Source: Porticoccaceae bacterium (lineage in GTDB: Bacteria > Pseudomonadota > Gammaproteobacteria > Pseudomonadales > Porticoccaceae). From it: DNA of 64,000 nt. This document shows, in pieces, positions 33,432 to 42,521 of the stretch. The stretch covers positions 62,001 through 126,000 of the forward strand of contig JAGPUQ010000009.1 in the NCBI GenBank assembly GCA_018069525.1, read 5' to 3'. Within the stretch, counting starts at the first letter, position 1; each line of letters opens with the position of its first letter. The notes under the pieces are model-generated. The model saw only the letters and a program-made list of their open reading frames with translations, was not told where the DNA came from and did not search any database. The translations under genes were made by a program, and so were the position numbers.

Positions 33432-35295
33432 GACTCCATCTGTTTTACTGTGTTTTAGAAGCCGTTTTAGGACTTACCTGAGGACATCCATTGCTGCGCT
33501 GTGCACCTGTGGAGTGCTGTTGCTGGTGCCGGGTTGCGCCAGCCCCCCGCTACCGCAGGCAGAATACACCACCGCGACACCTAAGGCGGCGGACATACTG
33601 ACCCAGGCTGACAGCGCGCAATCTCCGGAACGGGACGAACTGCTGGCCAAAGCCGCTGCCATACAAGTAAATTCCGGCGACACCAACGCCGCTCTCGAGA
33701 CCTACGGGAAAGTCAATCCAGCCATGTTGTCTCGCCAAATGCTGGCGGACTACGTGCTGAATTATGCGGCGCTCGCGGTCGCACACGACGAGTTTTTTCT
33801 GGCCCGCGAACTCCTTGGCAAACCCGCCATAAACCAGCAATCCGCACAATGGCCTGCATCACAACAGGCGCAACTGTTACGCCTGCGCGGTGATTTATTT
33901 GCCCTGCTCGGTGAAACCAGCGCTAGTATAACGGCCTACACGCAGTTGGCCCGCACCACCAATGATACCGGTGCTATCCAGGATATTCACGACACTATCT
34001 GGCGAGTACTGAACCACAGCTCTAATCAGCACCTCCTGGAATTGCACAACGCCGCCACTACCCGCGACCTCAAGGGCTGGTATCAACTGGCTCTGGTGAG
34101 CCGCCGCGAGCAAAGCAACCTCAGCCACCACCAGCAGGCTATCACTCAGTGGCAACAGGATTGGGTAGATCACCCGGCCTCGCTGGCATTGCCCTCATTT
34201 ATCACGCGCGCGTCTACCGGAGTTGAGCGCGTGCCACAAAAATTAGCCCTGCTGCTACCCTTGCAGGGCCCCTACGCCACCGCGGCCAGCACTATTCGCG
34301 ACGGCATTATGGCCTCTCTGTTTAACACCCAACGCAGCGGCGCTACCGCGCCCAAAGTCGAGGTCTACGACACCACAGGCGAGGACATTGTTGCGCTGTA
34401 TCAAAGGGCTGTCAGCGAGGGTGCCGAGGCCGTGATCGGGCCACTACGGCGCGAACAACTCGAGGTGCTATCCCGGCAACCCGCTTTGCCTATACCGGTC
34501 ACTGGTCTCAATTATCTCGATCAGGAGACCGCCCAAACCCCTGGCAATTTTTATCAATTTGGTTTGTCCGTCGCCGACGAGGCCAGCCAGGCCGCGCGAC
34601 GCGCCTGGATAGAAGGTCGCCGTAGCGCGCTGATACTGGTGCCGGATACCACCTGGGGCCTCAGAGCGAGGGATGCCTTCGAACAAGCGTTTCGCGCCAA
34701 TGGTGGCCGCATTGCCGCCGCCGCTAGCTACGAAATGGGACTGAAGGATTTTTCTTCAGTGATTCGGCCACTGCTGCTGGTTGACCAAAGCAGTGCGCGG
34801 GTCAACGAGCTGCAACGTACCCTGGGAAAAGCGCTCGAACACGCGCCCAACCGCCGCCAGGATGTCGACATGATTTTTCTGGTTGCCTATCCCAATCAAG
34901 GTCGGCAGATTAAACCCACCCTCGACTTTTTCTACGCCCACGACCTGCCGGTATACGCCACGTCTCATATTTATGCTGGCATCGAAGATCCCCGTCGCGA
35001 CAACGATCTCGACCGCATTCGCTTTACCGCGATGCCCTGGACATTGGATGCCGATACCGAAGTACGCCCCGGCAAGGACTTAGCTCCGGCCTTCCGCCAC
35101 CTGTTTGCGTTGGGGGCAGACGCCTATCAATTGCAGCAATGGCTGGGTCTTATGGACACACTGAACGATGCCACCTTTAACGGTTACACCGGAACACTGA
35201 CGGTGCCAACCAATCATCGGATCCGCCGCGAACAGCCCTGGGCCAGGTTCCGCAACGGTAAGGTCTATCCCGGTTCGGGTTTTCGGGACGATTAA
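33430..35295 (+). CDS. lpoA: Penicillin-binding protein activator LpoA
   Basis: 621-residue outer-membrane lipoprotein that activates PBP1A. The lipobox LVPGC puts the lipid-attached cysteine at C36. An N-terminal TPR-like helical domain (about 50-240) is followed by a periplasmic-binding-protein-like domain (about 260-610, with LALLLPLQGPYATAA and AVIGPLRREQ). I start at ATG 33430, which gives an ordinary signal peptide; a longer frame reading back into rsmI is rejected. The order lpoA-yraN-diaA-dolP follows on the same strand. Its start codon overlaps that of rsmI. Confidence 0.94.
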   Translation: MTPSVLLCFRSRFRTYLRTSIAALCTCGVLLLVPGCASPPLPQAEYTTATPKAADILTQADSAQSPERDELLAKAAAIQVNSGDTNAALETYGKVNPAMLSRQMLADYVLNYAALAVAHDEFFLARELLGKPAINQQSAQWPASQQAQLLRLRGDLFALLGETSASITAYTQLARTTNDTGAIQDIHDTIWRVLNHSSNQHLLELHNAATTRDLKGWYQLALVSRREQSNLSHHQQAITQWQQDWVDHPASLALPSFITRASTGVERVPQKLALLLPLQGPYATAASTIRDGIMASLFNTQRSGATAPKVEVYDTTGEDIVALYQRAVSEGAEAVIGPLRREQLEVLSRQPALPIPVTGLNYLDQETAQTPGNFYQFGLSVADEASQAARRAWIEGRRSALILVPDTTWGLRARDAFEQAFRANGGRIAAAASYEMGLKDFSSVIRPLLLVDQSSARVNELQRTLGKALEHAPNRRQDVDMIFLVAYPNQGRQIKPTLDFFYAHDLPVYATSHIYAGIEDPRRDNDLDRIRFTAMPWTLDADTEVRPGKDLAPAFRHLFALGADAYQLQQWLGLMDTLNDATFNGYTGTLTVPTNHRIRREQPWARFRNGKVYPGSGFRDD

Positions 35296-35690
35296 TGACC
35301 GCCGGAATCAGCGCGAAGCATGGTAAAACTGCCGAACATCAGGCAGCCAAAATGTTGCGCCGGGCCGGACTTAAAATACTGCATCGTAATTATCGTGCGC
35401 CCCGAGGGGAAATCGATATTATTGCGGATGATGATGGCACTCTGGTGTTTGCCGAAGTGCGCTTGCGCACCCACACGGCTTTTGGTCGCCCCGACGAAAC
35501 CATTACCAAGCGCAAACAACAGAGCATTGCGCGGGCCGCCGAACACTATTTGGCCAGCGAAACCAAACACCGCCAACACCAGAGCCAGCCCTGTCGCTTT
35601 GACGCCATTTGTCTGGCACCGACAGAAGATAACAGCGGAAAATACACCATGGAGTGGCTGCGGGATGCCTTCCGCCTGGACGATCACTAA
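35295..35690 (+). CDS. yraN: YraN/UPF0102 family nuclease-fold protein
   Basis: 131 residues, usual family length. The Holliday-junction-resolvase-like fold is marked by GEIDIIADDDGTLVFAEVRLR (family EID...EVK pattern) and an N-terminal KHGKTAEHQAAKMLRRAG. Its ATG overlaps the lpoA stop by one base (TAATG), so translation is coupled. The biochemical role is unknown in the family; conservation next to lpoA and diaA is strong. Confidence 0.93.
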   Translation: MTAGISAKHGKTAEHQAAKMLRRAGLKILHRNYRAPRGEIDIIADDDGTLVFAEVRLRTHTAFGRPDETITKRKQQSIARAAEHYLASETKHRQHQSQPCRFDAICLAPTEDNSGKYTMEWLRDAFRLDDH

Positions 35691-35789
35691 CACAGCATTA
35701 CTGTGACGATTGCCTTAAGAAATAGAAAGACAGAAAGATAGAAAGATAGCAAAACAGACAAATAGAAAAACAAATAGACAGAGAGATAC

Positions 35790-36374
35790 ATGGAAGAACA
35801 GGTCATCGAACATTTTCACCGTAGCATCCAGGCCAAAATGGCGGTGGGCGAACAGCTGGCTCCCACCGTTGCGACGGCGGCAAAGAGTCTTAGCGAAACA
35901 TTTTTAAATGGCGGCAAGCTATGGATTGCAGGCTTTGGTGCCAGCCAGCATCTCGCTGCACATATACATTACTGTCTGTCTCACGGCCTGAATTTTGAAC
36001 GTCCCACCTTGCCGGTCTTGCTATTAAACGATACTCCCGGCCCCTTTGTTAATCCGGATCGCCTCGACGGTCAGATATACTCGCGACAACTAAACGCACT
36101 GGCGGATTCCGGCGATGTACTTTTGGTGGTTAGCCCGGGAGATAACCCGGAGCCTCTAACTCAAGCTATTACCGCGGCGCATAGTCGAAATGCGACCAGT
36201 ATTGTGCTGACCGGGCCGGGAGATTCACTGCTAACGACCCAGCTGAACGCAAATGATATTGAACTTTCTAGCGGCGCAAACAACCAACTCCGCAACCAGG
36301 AAATACAATTGCTGATTATTTTTTGTTTATGTGAATTAATAGAACAACAATTCTTTGGAGGATCAGCACCGTGA
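35790..36374 (+). CDS. diaA: DiaA-like SIS-domain protein
   Basis: 194-residue single SIS (sugar isomerase) domain protein. In E. coli the homologue DiaA binds DnaA and times replication initiation; the family is close to GmhA phosphoheptose isomerase. Features are NGGKLWIAGFGASQHLAAH (about 41-58) and LLVVSPGDNPEPL near 111-123. Its position between yraN and the BON-domain lipoprotein gene favours DiaA over GmhA. A purine-rich repeated leader (35718-35790) precedes it. The stop overlaps a possible GTG of the next gene. Confidence 0.88.
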   Translation: MEEQVIEHFHRSIQAKMAVGEQLAPTVATAAKSLSETFLNGGKLWIAGFGASQHLAAHIHYCLSHGLNFERPTLPVLLLNDTPGPFVNPDRLDGQIYSRQLNALADSGDVLLVVSPGDNPEPLTQAITAAHSRNATSIVLTGPGDSLLTTQLNANDIELSSGANNQLRNQEIQLLIIFCLCELIEQQFFGGSAP

Positions 36375-36400
36375 TACAGGGAAAAACAGAGGCAACAGGA

Positions 36401-36988
36401 ATGTTACGATTTACACAAAAATTCACCACGTGGATTCTTACGGCACTCATCGCCTTGATGCTCGGCGCCTGTACTACTGCCGTGCACAAAGTGACCAAAG
36501 AGCCTTTTCAACCCGACCCAGCAGAAACCTCAGTCGGCACCGATCTAGATGATTTGCAGATGGACACCCTGATTGGGGTCAACATCAAAAAAGCCCATTC
36601 CGGCCTGGAAAACGTTCATCTCAACGTAAACACCTACAACAAAGTGGTGTTACTCACCGGAGAGGTACCCAACGCCGACTTGCGCAAGCTTGCAGGCGAC
36701 ACCGCGCGAAACTTTCGCGGCGTGCGTCAGGTCTACAACGAACTTACTATCCAGGGCGCCTCGTCCTTGTTAGCGCGCACCAACGACACCTGGCTAACCA
36801 CTAAGGTTAAAAGCAAGCTGCTCGCATACACAGACATAAAAGGCCGGCAGGTAAAAGTCGCCACTGAAAACAGCGTCGTTTATTTAATGGGTATTGTTAC
36901 CCGCGCCGACTCAGATCGCATCGCGAACGTGGTCAGTCAAACGGCTGGAGTGAGAAAAGTAGTGAAAGTGTTTGAGTATTTAGATTAA
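36401..36988 (+). CDS. dolP: Outer-membrane lipoprotein with two BON domains
   Basis: 195 residues. Lipobox LGAC puts the lipidated cysteine at C24, followed by two BON domains (about 50-115 and 125-190). The E. coli homologue DolP (YraP) binds anionic phospholipids at the division site and supports outer-membrane integrity. I choose ATG 36401, which gives a normal lipoprotein signal peptide; a GTG at 36371 would add ten residues. It ends the conserved lpoA-yraN-diaA-dolP series. A 16-codon copy of its C-terminus is at 39741-39791. Confidence 0.92.
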   Translation: MLRFTQKFTTWILTALIALMLGACTTAVHKVTKEPFQPDPAETSVGTDLDDLQMDTLIGVNIKKAHSGLENVHLNVNTYNKVVLLTGEVPNADLRKLAGDTARNFRGVRQVYNELTIQGASSLLARTNDTWLTTKVKSKLLAYTDIKGRQVKVATENSVVYLMGIVTRADSDRIANVVSQTAGVRKVVKVFEYLD

Positions 36989-37027
36989 AAAATGGCATGG
37001 AAGGCGGCTAGCCGAAGAGAGTTAAAG

Positions 37028-37843
37028 CTAAGAACCTGACGAATTTTTTGCTTTATATTTTTTCACTGGATTTATCAACGACACCAGCACAAAACTCAAC
37101 AGCATTAACATATACCACGAAGACAGCTTAGCTACGGAAACCGGCTCCCAGCCATTCGACTGATTTGGGTAAATCCATACATTAGAATAAGTGGCGATAT
37201 TTTCGGCCAACCAAATAAACAATGTCACTAAAAACCAGCCTATAAGAATCGGCATATAACGGTGATTCTTCGATACCTTGAAATGGATTTTTGTTCGCCA
37301 AAACAGCACCGCCGTGACCGCAATCAATACCCAACGTAAATCGACGATATAGTGGTGAGTAAAGAAATTCAAATAAATACTAACCACTAGAAAGATAACG
37401 TATAGCTGCCTGGGATAGCAGGAATATTGAAAATCGAAGATGCGCCAGACTCTAGCGATATAACTCCCTACGGCGCTATACATAAACCCGGCAAACAGAG
37501 GCACATTGCCGACACCAAAATAGTATGCCTCGGGATAATGCCATGAACCGATACTGTCGGAGGTTTTAAATACCTCCATAAGCGTTGCAACTGCGTGAAA
37601 AACGATAATTACCAAGGCCTCACGAGGGCTTTCCAGTTTAAACACCAGCAGAACAATTTGAAAAATAACCGCCGATGCAAACAGGAAATCGTATCGGTGT
37701 ATCGATTCCAGCGGGTACCAAAATTTGCTAACAACGATAAGAATGAGAAGAAAACCGCCGAACAGGCTCGCGTAAGCTTGTTTCAGACCAAATAGCCACA
37801 ACTCTCGCATTACCGACACGGCACTTGTGCCGCTAAACAACAA
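37028..37843 (-). CDS. DUF817-family integral membrane protein
   Basis: 271 residues with about eight hydrophobic segments. Blocks [32 protein letters not shown] and [24 protein letters not shown] mark the DUF817 family, whose function is unknown. A TTG start at 37843 has AAGGAA upstream; an ATG 11 codons in (37810) is an alternative. It is convergent with dolP and downstream of the M48 peptidase on the same strand. Confidence 0.85.
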   Translation of the reverse strand: MLFSGTSAVSVMRELWLFGLKQAYASLFGGFLLILIVVSKFWYPLESIHRYDFLFASAVIFQIVLLVFKLESPREALVIIVFHAVATLMEVFKTSDSIGSWHYPEAYYFGVGNVPLFAGFMYSAVGSYIARVWRIFDFQYSCYPRQLYVIFLVVSIYLNFFTHHYIVDLRWVLIAVTAVLFWRTKIHFKVSKNHRYMPILIGWFLVTLFIWLAENIATYSNVWIYPNQSNGWEPVSVAKLSSWYMLMLLSFVLVSLINPVKKYKAKNSSGS

Positions 37844-37905
37844 AAAAGAGTTCCTTAATTATCTCACTCGGATCTGGCCGATTCGCCATATCTCTGGTCA
37901 AGCGG

Positions 37906-38754
37906 TTAATCGTCCGACCGAAGGATTTCTGGGAGAGGCGTTATTTTTCCACGGGTAATGCTCGCTGCCTTATATGCTGCCAGGGCTTCAATTCTTTTTT
38001 CTGTGACGGGGTGGGTACTTAAAAAAACCGGTGGCTCAAGGCTCTCGCTATTATCCTGCAAAACCTCAAACAGAACCTCGGCACCAAGCACGTGCCCATA
38101 CTGGCGAAGCAAGGTTTGAACGGCCTCTTCATCCGCAGCGGTTTCCTGTTGGCGACTGAAATTCAGAGCTGTCATCAATCCAACCTGGCCGAAGAACATA
38201 CTTGCCACTCCGCTATCACCCATACCCGCAATACTCACCAAAGCGAGCCCCACGGTGAGGCCTCGACCGACGGCTACCAGGGGATCACGGTGTTTTATGT
38301 GGGCGATTTCATGCGCCATTACCATGGCGAGTGCATTCTCGTGTGGTAGTTGTTCTACCAGACCACGAAACATAACGACATGGCCGCCGAGTGTGGCGAA
38401 GGCATTGACGGTGTCATCATCAATATAATGAACGGTAATGGTCATGCCATCGGGCAGCACTTGCGCTATAGCCAGCTTATCGGCCAGGGCCTGTAGATAG
38501 ACTTCGACTTCCTGTTGCTGGGGACTGAGCTGCGGAATTTCTATACTGCTTGTTGAAAGTGCTTTTTCCGACAACCTGAGTTCAGTTTCAAAAGGAATAA
38601 AACGCACTAGTCGCCCAGCCACTAGCGACAACAACAAAACTACGATGGCAATAACCGCAGCGAAACCCGCTATCAGAATAAAAAATTCCTTTAACGGTTT
38701 ATCCTCGCTTACGTTAATCCCCTCAGTCGGCAGGCGATTTTCATATTCCAACAT
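37906..38754 (-). CDS. Membrane-anchored M48 zinc metallopeptidase
   Basis: 282 residues. One transmembrane segment (about 23-47) is followed by a periplasmic-type M48 domain with HEIAH (H148, E149, H152) and a downstream glutamate in RQQETAADEEA near 205 as third zinc ligand. The family is Ste24/HtpX/LoiP-like and degrades misfolded membrane or periplasmic proteins. It is the last gene of a three-gene operon with two YbjQ-type genes (2- and 6-base gaps). Confidence 0.9.
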   Translation of the reverse strand: MLEYENRLPTEGINVSEDKPLKEFFILIAGFAAVIAIVVLLLSLVAGRLVRFIPFETELRLSEKALSTSSIEIPQLSPQQQEVEVYLQALADKLAIAQVLPDGMTITVHYIDDDTVNAFATLGGHVVMFRGLVEQLPHENALAMVMAHEIAHIKHRDPLVAVGRGLTVGLALVSIAGMGDSGVASMFFGQVGLMTALNFSRQQETAADEEAVQTLLRQYGHVLGAEVLFEVLQDNSESLEPPVFLSTHPVTEKRIEALAAYKAASITRGKITPLPEILRSDD

Positions 38755-38756
38755 AT

Positions 38757-39212
38757 TTAGACCGTCGGAATCGGCACCAAAGCCGTGCCATAAGCGTAGA
38801 CTTCAACCGCACCCACTTGCTGTTTTTTGCCCTTGGTGATGGATGCCGTTTCCAGCTTTACATTCACTATCATGTTGGCGCCTTGTGATTGCGCATCCTC
38901 TTTCATACGCAACATGGCTTCGCGACGCGCTCGCTCCAGCAGCGATTCATAGGAGGTTATTCGGCCGCCTATAATACCGCGGAGCCCAGCAATGAAACGT
39001 TTAAAGTAATCCACCGATATCACCACATTACCGCCAACGAGGACGGTGTCCACGGAGGTAATATTCGCTGGCGGCATGCGCTCGCTAAAGGTGAGTAAAC
39101 TCAGAAACTGTTTTTCACGCTCAATAATGGATTTGAAATGTTTTGATTCGGCCATGCGGCCAAAACCATAACCCAACGCCAACAAAGTTATAAAAACAAT
39201 TATATCTATCAT
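38757..39212 (-). CDS. YbjQ-type domain protein with N-terminal membrane anchor
   Basis: 151 residues. A hydrophobic N-terminal helix (1-20) precedes a YbjQ/UPF0145 domain (about 50-150) with GGRITSYESLLERARREAMLRM and a final EVYAYGTALV. These domains form pentamers; no activity is established. It lies between the shorter YbjQ gene and the M48 peptidase in one operon, so the three may work together in envelope quality control (inference). Confidence 0.88.
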   Translation of the reverse strand: MIDIIVFITLLALGYGFGRMAESKHFKSIIEREKQFLSLLTFSERMPPANITSVDTVLVGGNVVISVDYFKRFIAGLRGIIGGRITSYESLLERARREAMLRMKEDAQSQGANMIVNVKLETASITKGKKQQVGAVEVYAYGTALVPIPTV

Positions 39213-39218
39213 CGTCTA

Positions 39219-39542
39219 CTACCTCGGCTCCAGAATAACCGCCGTACCGTAGGCAAATAGCTCGGCGGCTCCTGCGGCAACCGATGAAGTGGAGTAACGC
39301 ACATTGATGACGGCATTAGCACCTATTGACCGGGCTTGCTCGATCATCCGTTCGGTGGCCTCTTCCCGGGACTCCTGCAGCAATTCGGTATAACCCGCTA
39401 ACTCTCCACCGAATATATTTTTTAGCCCTGCCATAATATCCCGACCCGCGTGTTTGGCGCGGACCGTATTACCCTGCACCATACCCAGATGCTTGCTAAT
39501 TTTTTGTCCTGGAATAAATTCAATGTTGCTGACTAGCATCAC
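39219..39542 (-). CDS. YbjQ/UPF0145 family protein
   Basis: 107 residues, the usual size of stand-alone YbjQ. Characteristic sequence: VQGNTVRAKHAGRDIMAGLKN, then GELAGYTELLQESREEATERM and a last strand AELFAYGTAVIL. First gene of the YbjQ-YbjQ-M48 operon. Function unknown; older notes link the fold to heavy-metal binding, but no conserved Cys/His cluster is visible here. Confidence 0.9.
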   Translation of the reverse strand: MMLVSNIEFIPGQKISKHLGMVQGNTVRAKHAGRDIMAGLKNIFGGELAGYTELLQESREEATERMIEQARSIGANAVINVRYSTSSVAAGAAELFAYGTAVILEPR

Positions 39543-39740
39543 AATTCTCCTTTTTAATTATTACTGCAGACACTTTATTTTAATAATTTAAAACCTGATG
39601 CGCCGAGATCCTCACGTAAACGCACCCGATTGTACAACCGTAGCAGAATTAATCGGGGAATAACAGAATGGGGATTTACGGAAAAATCAAAAGAATAGCA
39701 GGGCGTATTACGCCGATAAACGTTTCAAATGGGCTTGTTT

Positions 39741-39791
39741 CAAACGGCGGGAGTGAGGAAGGTGGTTAAGGTCTTTGAATACCTGGATTAA
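39741..39791 (+). pseudogene. Relic of a second dolP (C-terminal 16 codons)
   Basis: Reads QTAGVRKVVKVFEYLD and TAA, identical in amino acids to the end of the intact dolP (36938-36988), yet about ten of the sixteen codons differ at silent positions. Upstream the frame is interrupted by a stop. Such a pattern means that the two copies diverged under selection as separate functional genes before this one was truncated. It is not a recent local duplication. Confidence 0.85.
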
Positions 39792-39873
39792 ATTGTTCGA
39801 TCTCAGGCGACGAGGCCTCAATGCCCCGTAAGGTAAGCTGTTAACATCATACTAAACCATAAAAGAACAAAGA

Positions 39874-39895
39874 AGCGGGGGAAATAAAACCCGCT
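39874..39895 (-). terminator. Possible terminator of the DUF465 gene
   Basis: Stem AGCGGG (39874-39879) / CCCGCT (39890-39895), loop of 10 bases, followed on the minus strand by TCTTTGTTCTTTT. Short stem; moderate support. Confidence 0.4.
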
Positions 39896-39957
39896 AACCG
39901 GCAAAATCGATCACTTATCTATTAAACCACCACCCTTATTAAATTCACCCAGATTCT

Positions 39958-40206
39958 TTAAGCATTCTTAGCTTCTTTAAGTATTGCCACGAGCTGATCC
40001 TTAAGGTGCAGCCGCACCTTCTTCTGACTTTCCAAATGTTCATCAGAGCAATTCTCAGCCCCGCTCTCAAAACGGTGAACGGCATGATCGACCTCGTGAT
40101 AATCTTTGAAGAGCCGGGCAAAGTGGTTATTGCTAATTTTGAGCTCGTGAATTTTATCTCTGTATTCTGGTAACTCGTGAATCAAATCGTGTTTTTCGAT
40201 AGTCAT
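39958..40206 (-). CDS. YdcH/DUF465 family small protein
   Basis: 82 residues, all helical: EYRDKIHELKISNNHFARLFKDYHEVDHAVHRFE and a second helix KKVRLHLKDQLVAILKEA, the signature of DUF465 (YdcH). GAGGAG lies upstream of the ATG. Function is unknown in the family. It stands alone between the dolP relic and the BVMO gene. Confidence 0.9.
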   Translation of the reverse strand: MTIEKHDLIHELPEYRDKIHELKISNNHFARLFKDYHEVDHAVHRFESGAENCSDEHLESQKKVRLHLKDQLVAILKEAKNA

Positions 40207-40330
40207 CTAGTTATGTACTCCTCATATGAACCTGGGCTTCTACTTCCATTATGACAAACTCACCCGATGGGCGATTGACACACGTCAAGAAACAAATAAT
40301 TCCGGTTTATTTAGAGTCTGTAAGGAAAAA

Positions 40331-40355
40331 AAGCCGGTGACTTAGTCACCGGCTT
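40331..40355 (-). terminator. Rho-independent terminator of the BVMO gene
   Basis: Perfect stem AAGCCGGTGAC (40331-40341) / GTCACCGGCTT (40345-40355) with loop TTA, then TTTTTCC on the minus strand. It lies 26 bases after the BVMO stop. Confidence 0.92.
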
Positions 40356-40380
40356 CACGATCGATCAATCAACAAACAAA

Positions 40381-42291
40381 TCAGCCCACTCGCGACTCGC
40401 TTGTGTAATCATCCATATCCACGGTTTTGGTCATCTCAAAGAAATCCACATTGCGATACGGTGAATTCACCACAATGCGGCCTTTGGAATTGCGGTAATA
40501 GGTGCTCATACCTGGATGAGTCCACACCATTTTTTCGTGCAGCTCGTTAAGTTTATCGAGATAACGATCGTGGGCATCGTCGCGGCACTCAACCGCACCA
40601 ACATTTTGCGTGTTCATTTTGTCGATCATATCCATGACGTAACGCACTTGCATCTCGGAGACAAAAATCAAGCTGCCACCGTGACCCGGTTGTAAGTTAG
40701 GACCATAGAGCGTGAAAAAGTTTGGGAAGCCTGGAATCACTGTGCCCAAATAAGAGCTCGCGTCTTCGTCACCCCACACGTCGCGCACGTTCTTACCAGA
40801 ACGCCCGACCAGGTCATAGGTGGACAGCATTTTCAGCACATCGAAACCAGTGGAGATCAAAATCACGTCGGCTTCGTATTCGCTGCCATCTTTGGTAATG
40901 ACTTTGTTGCCTTCGATGCGAACAATCGGGTTGTCCACCAGCTCTACCTTGGGGTTGCGCAACATGCGGTACCAGCCATTGTCCATCAACAAACGCTTGC
41001 CGAAAGGCGGGTACGTTGGCAGAACTTTGTCGAGCAAATCGGTACGATCGCCGAGTTCACTTTTAATATAATCGGTAAAGTAAGCACGGTGAGCATCGTT
41101 TACCGCATTCAGAGAACGCTCAGGATGCTCCCAGTTTTCGTCTTTAAATAACGACAGATAAACCCGGTCGTTATAGGTCCAACCCAAGCGCATGCGATAC
41201 CACATACGATACAAGGGCACCTCTTTAAGCAGGAAGCGCACCGGCTCCGGAACCTGCTTGCGGAACTGCTCGTGGGGCGAAGCCCAGTGAGGGCCACGCT
41301 GGAAAATAGTGAGCGACTCCACGTCATTTTGAATCTCAGGCCCGATCTGCATGCCGGTCGCGCCGTTGCCAATCATAATGACTCGCTTGCCTTCGATAGT
41401 TTTGTCATTCGGCCACTCGGCGGTATGCCAGCTCTCACCGGTAAAGCTATCAAGGCCTTCGATGTCGGGAAACGCGGGTGGGTTAAAGATGCCCGCCGCA
41501 CTAATGACGATATTTGCGGTATGAGTCGTCTCGGCACCACTGGAATCCTTGACCTTAACTTCCCAGCTCTGGCTCTCTTCCTGATAGATCGCGGACACCA
41601 CGTCGGTATCAAACTGGATATCGTCTTTTACTTCAAAATCCTGGGCAACCTGATCGAAGTAGTCGTGCAGTTCGTCGCGCATCGCAAAGTAGGCCGACCA
41701 ATCGTAGGGGGCGAAGGAAAACGAATAAAGATGATTGGGGGTATCGACACCGGCACCAGGGTAGCGATTGTCCTGCCAAACACCACCCACGGAGTGACGG
41801 CGCTCAAACAATTTAAAGGGAATACCTGCGGTTTTTAAATTGACTGCCGCAACCAGACCAGAAACACCAGCGCCAATCACGATGACACTGAAGTCTTTCG
41901 GCACATCGATTTTTTGATCCCAAAGCATCGGGGTTTGCCCGAGCTGCGCCGAGGTCATCGCGCCGTATTCTTCCGGAACGGTCTCACCCATCGCTACGGT
42001 GAGCATTTCTACTAAATCCTGATCGCTGGGATTCAGCGCCGGCGGCTTGCCGCCTTTCCAGGCCAGAATCGCTTCGAGTGCCGCAGCGCGAATCTCCTGT
42101 TGAATTTCCTCGCTCAAACCGCCGCTGTCGTTGTCGTCTACGCCGCGCGGGCGCTTGGGCTTATAAGGGTCAGACAGCCAACGTTTGTCGCCACTCAGCT
42201 GCACTAGCACCATTAACAAGGTGGGGACGTTGGCGATGGCCACCGCCTCTTTAAACTGCTGCTCTTCGGTCACATTACTTCCCTCAGTCAT
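40381..42291 (-). CDS. Baeyer-Villiger monooxygenase, 4-hydroxyacetophenone-monooxygenase-like
   Basis: 636-residue class B flavoprotein. FAD fold GAGVSG (140-145), BVMO fingerprint FTGESWHTAEWP (283-294) and NADPH fold GNGATG (308-313) are intact. The N-terminal extension of about 130 residues, with NVPTLLMVLVQLSGDKRWL (21-39), matches the extra domain of 4-hydroxyacetophenone monooxygenase, and the total length agrees. It converts an (aryl) ketone to an ester. AGGAAG precedes the ATG. It has a strong terminator and no operon partner. The true ketone is unknown. Confidence 0.92.
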   Translation of the reverse strand: MTEGSNVTEEQQFKEAVAIANVPTLLMVLVQLSGDKRWLSDPYKPKRPRGVDDNDSGGLSEEIQQEIRAAALEAILAWKGGKPPALNPSDQDLVEMLTVAMGETVPEEYGAMTSAQLGQTPMLWDQKIDVPKDFSVIVIGAGVSGLVAAVNLKTAGIPFKLFERRHSVGGVWQDNRYPGAGVDTPNHLYSFSFAPYDWSAYFAMRDELHDYFDQVAQDFEVKDDIQFDTDVVSAIYQEESQSWEVKVKDSSGAETTHTANIVISAAGIFNPPAFPDIEGLDSFTGESWHTAEWPNDKTIEGKRVIMIGNGATGMQIGPEIQNDVESLTIFQRGPHWASPHEQFRKQVPEPVRFLLKEVPLYRMWYRMRLGWTYNDRVYLSLFKDENWEHPERSLNAVNDAHRAYFTDYIKSELGDRTDLLDKVLPTYPPFGKRLLMDNGWYRMLRNPKVELVDNPIVRIEGNKVITKDGSEYEADVILISTGFDVLKMLSTYDLVGRSGKNVRDVWGDEDASSYLGTVIPGFPNFFTLYGPNLQPGHGGSLIFVSEMQVRYVMDMIDKMNTQNVGAVECRDDAHDRYLDKLNELHEKMVWTHPGMSTYYRNSKGRIVVNSPYRNVDFFEMTKTVDMDDYTSESRVG

Positions 42292-42521
42292 AGCTACTTC
42301 CTATAGTTGATAAAAATAAAAAATTAGTAAAAATTTGAAATTTGAAATTTGGTCTGAATCCGACGCAATATAGTTAAGGTCGTACTCGCTGCGCACGCGC
42401 GGCGCGAGTTTTCAGAATGGCTTAGTGTGTAAAATTGATTTACAAATTATTCAGTGTGCGCAAATAGGCAACTGCTGAACAAAATGTTTACTCAAAAAAT
42501 TAATATGGCAACAGACACCGA

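Larger units (their letters stand above)
39543..39957. other. Intergenic region with a dolP relic
   Basis: 415 bases between the YbjQ operon and the DUF465 gene. It holds the dolP C-terminal relic (39741-39791) and a hairpin (39874-39895). The rest is AT-rich and probably includes the YbjQ operon promoter near 39560-39600. No other gene is visible. Confidence 0.5.

Noticed and set aside
35790-36374. Assignment of the SIS protein as gmhA (heptose isomerase)
   Set aside because: Gene order lpoA-yraN-SIS-dolP points to DiaA, and no other heptose genes are near.
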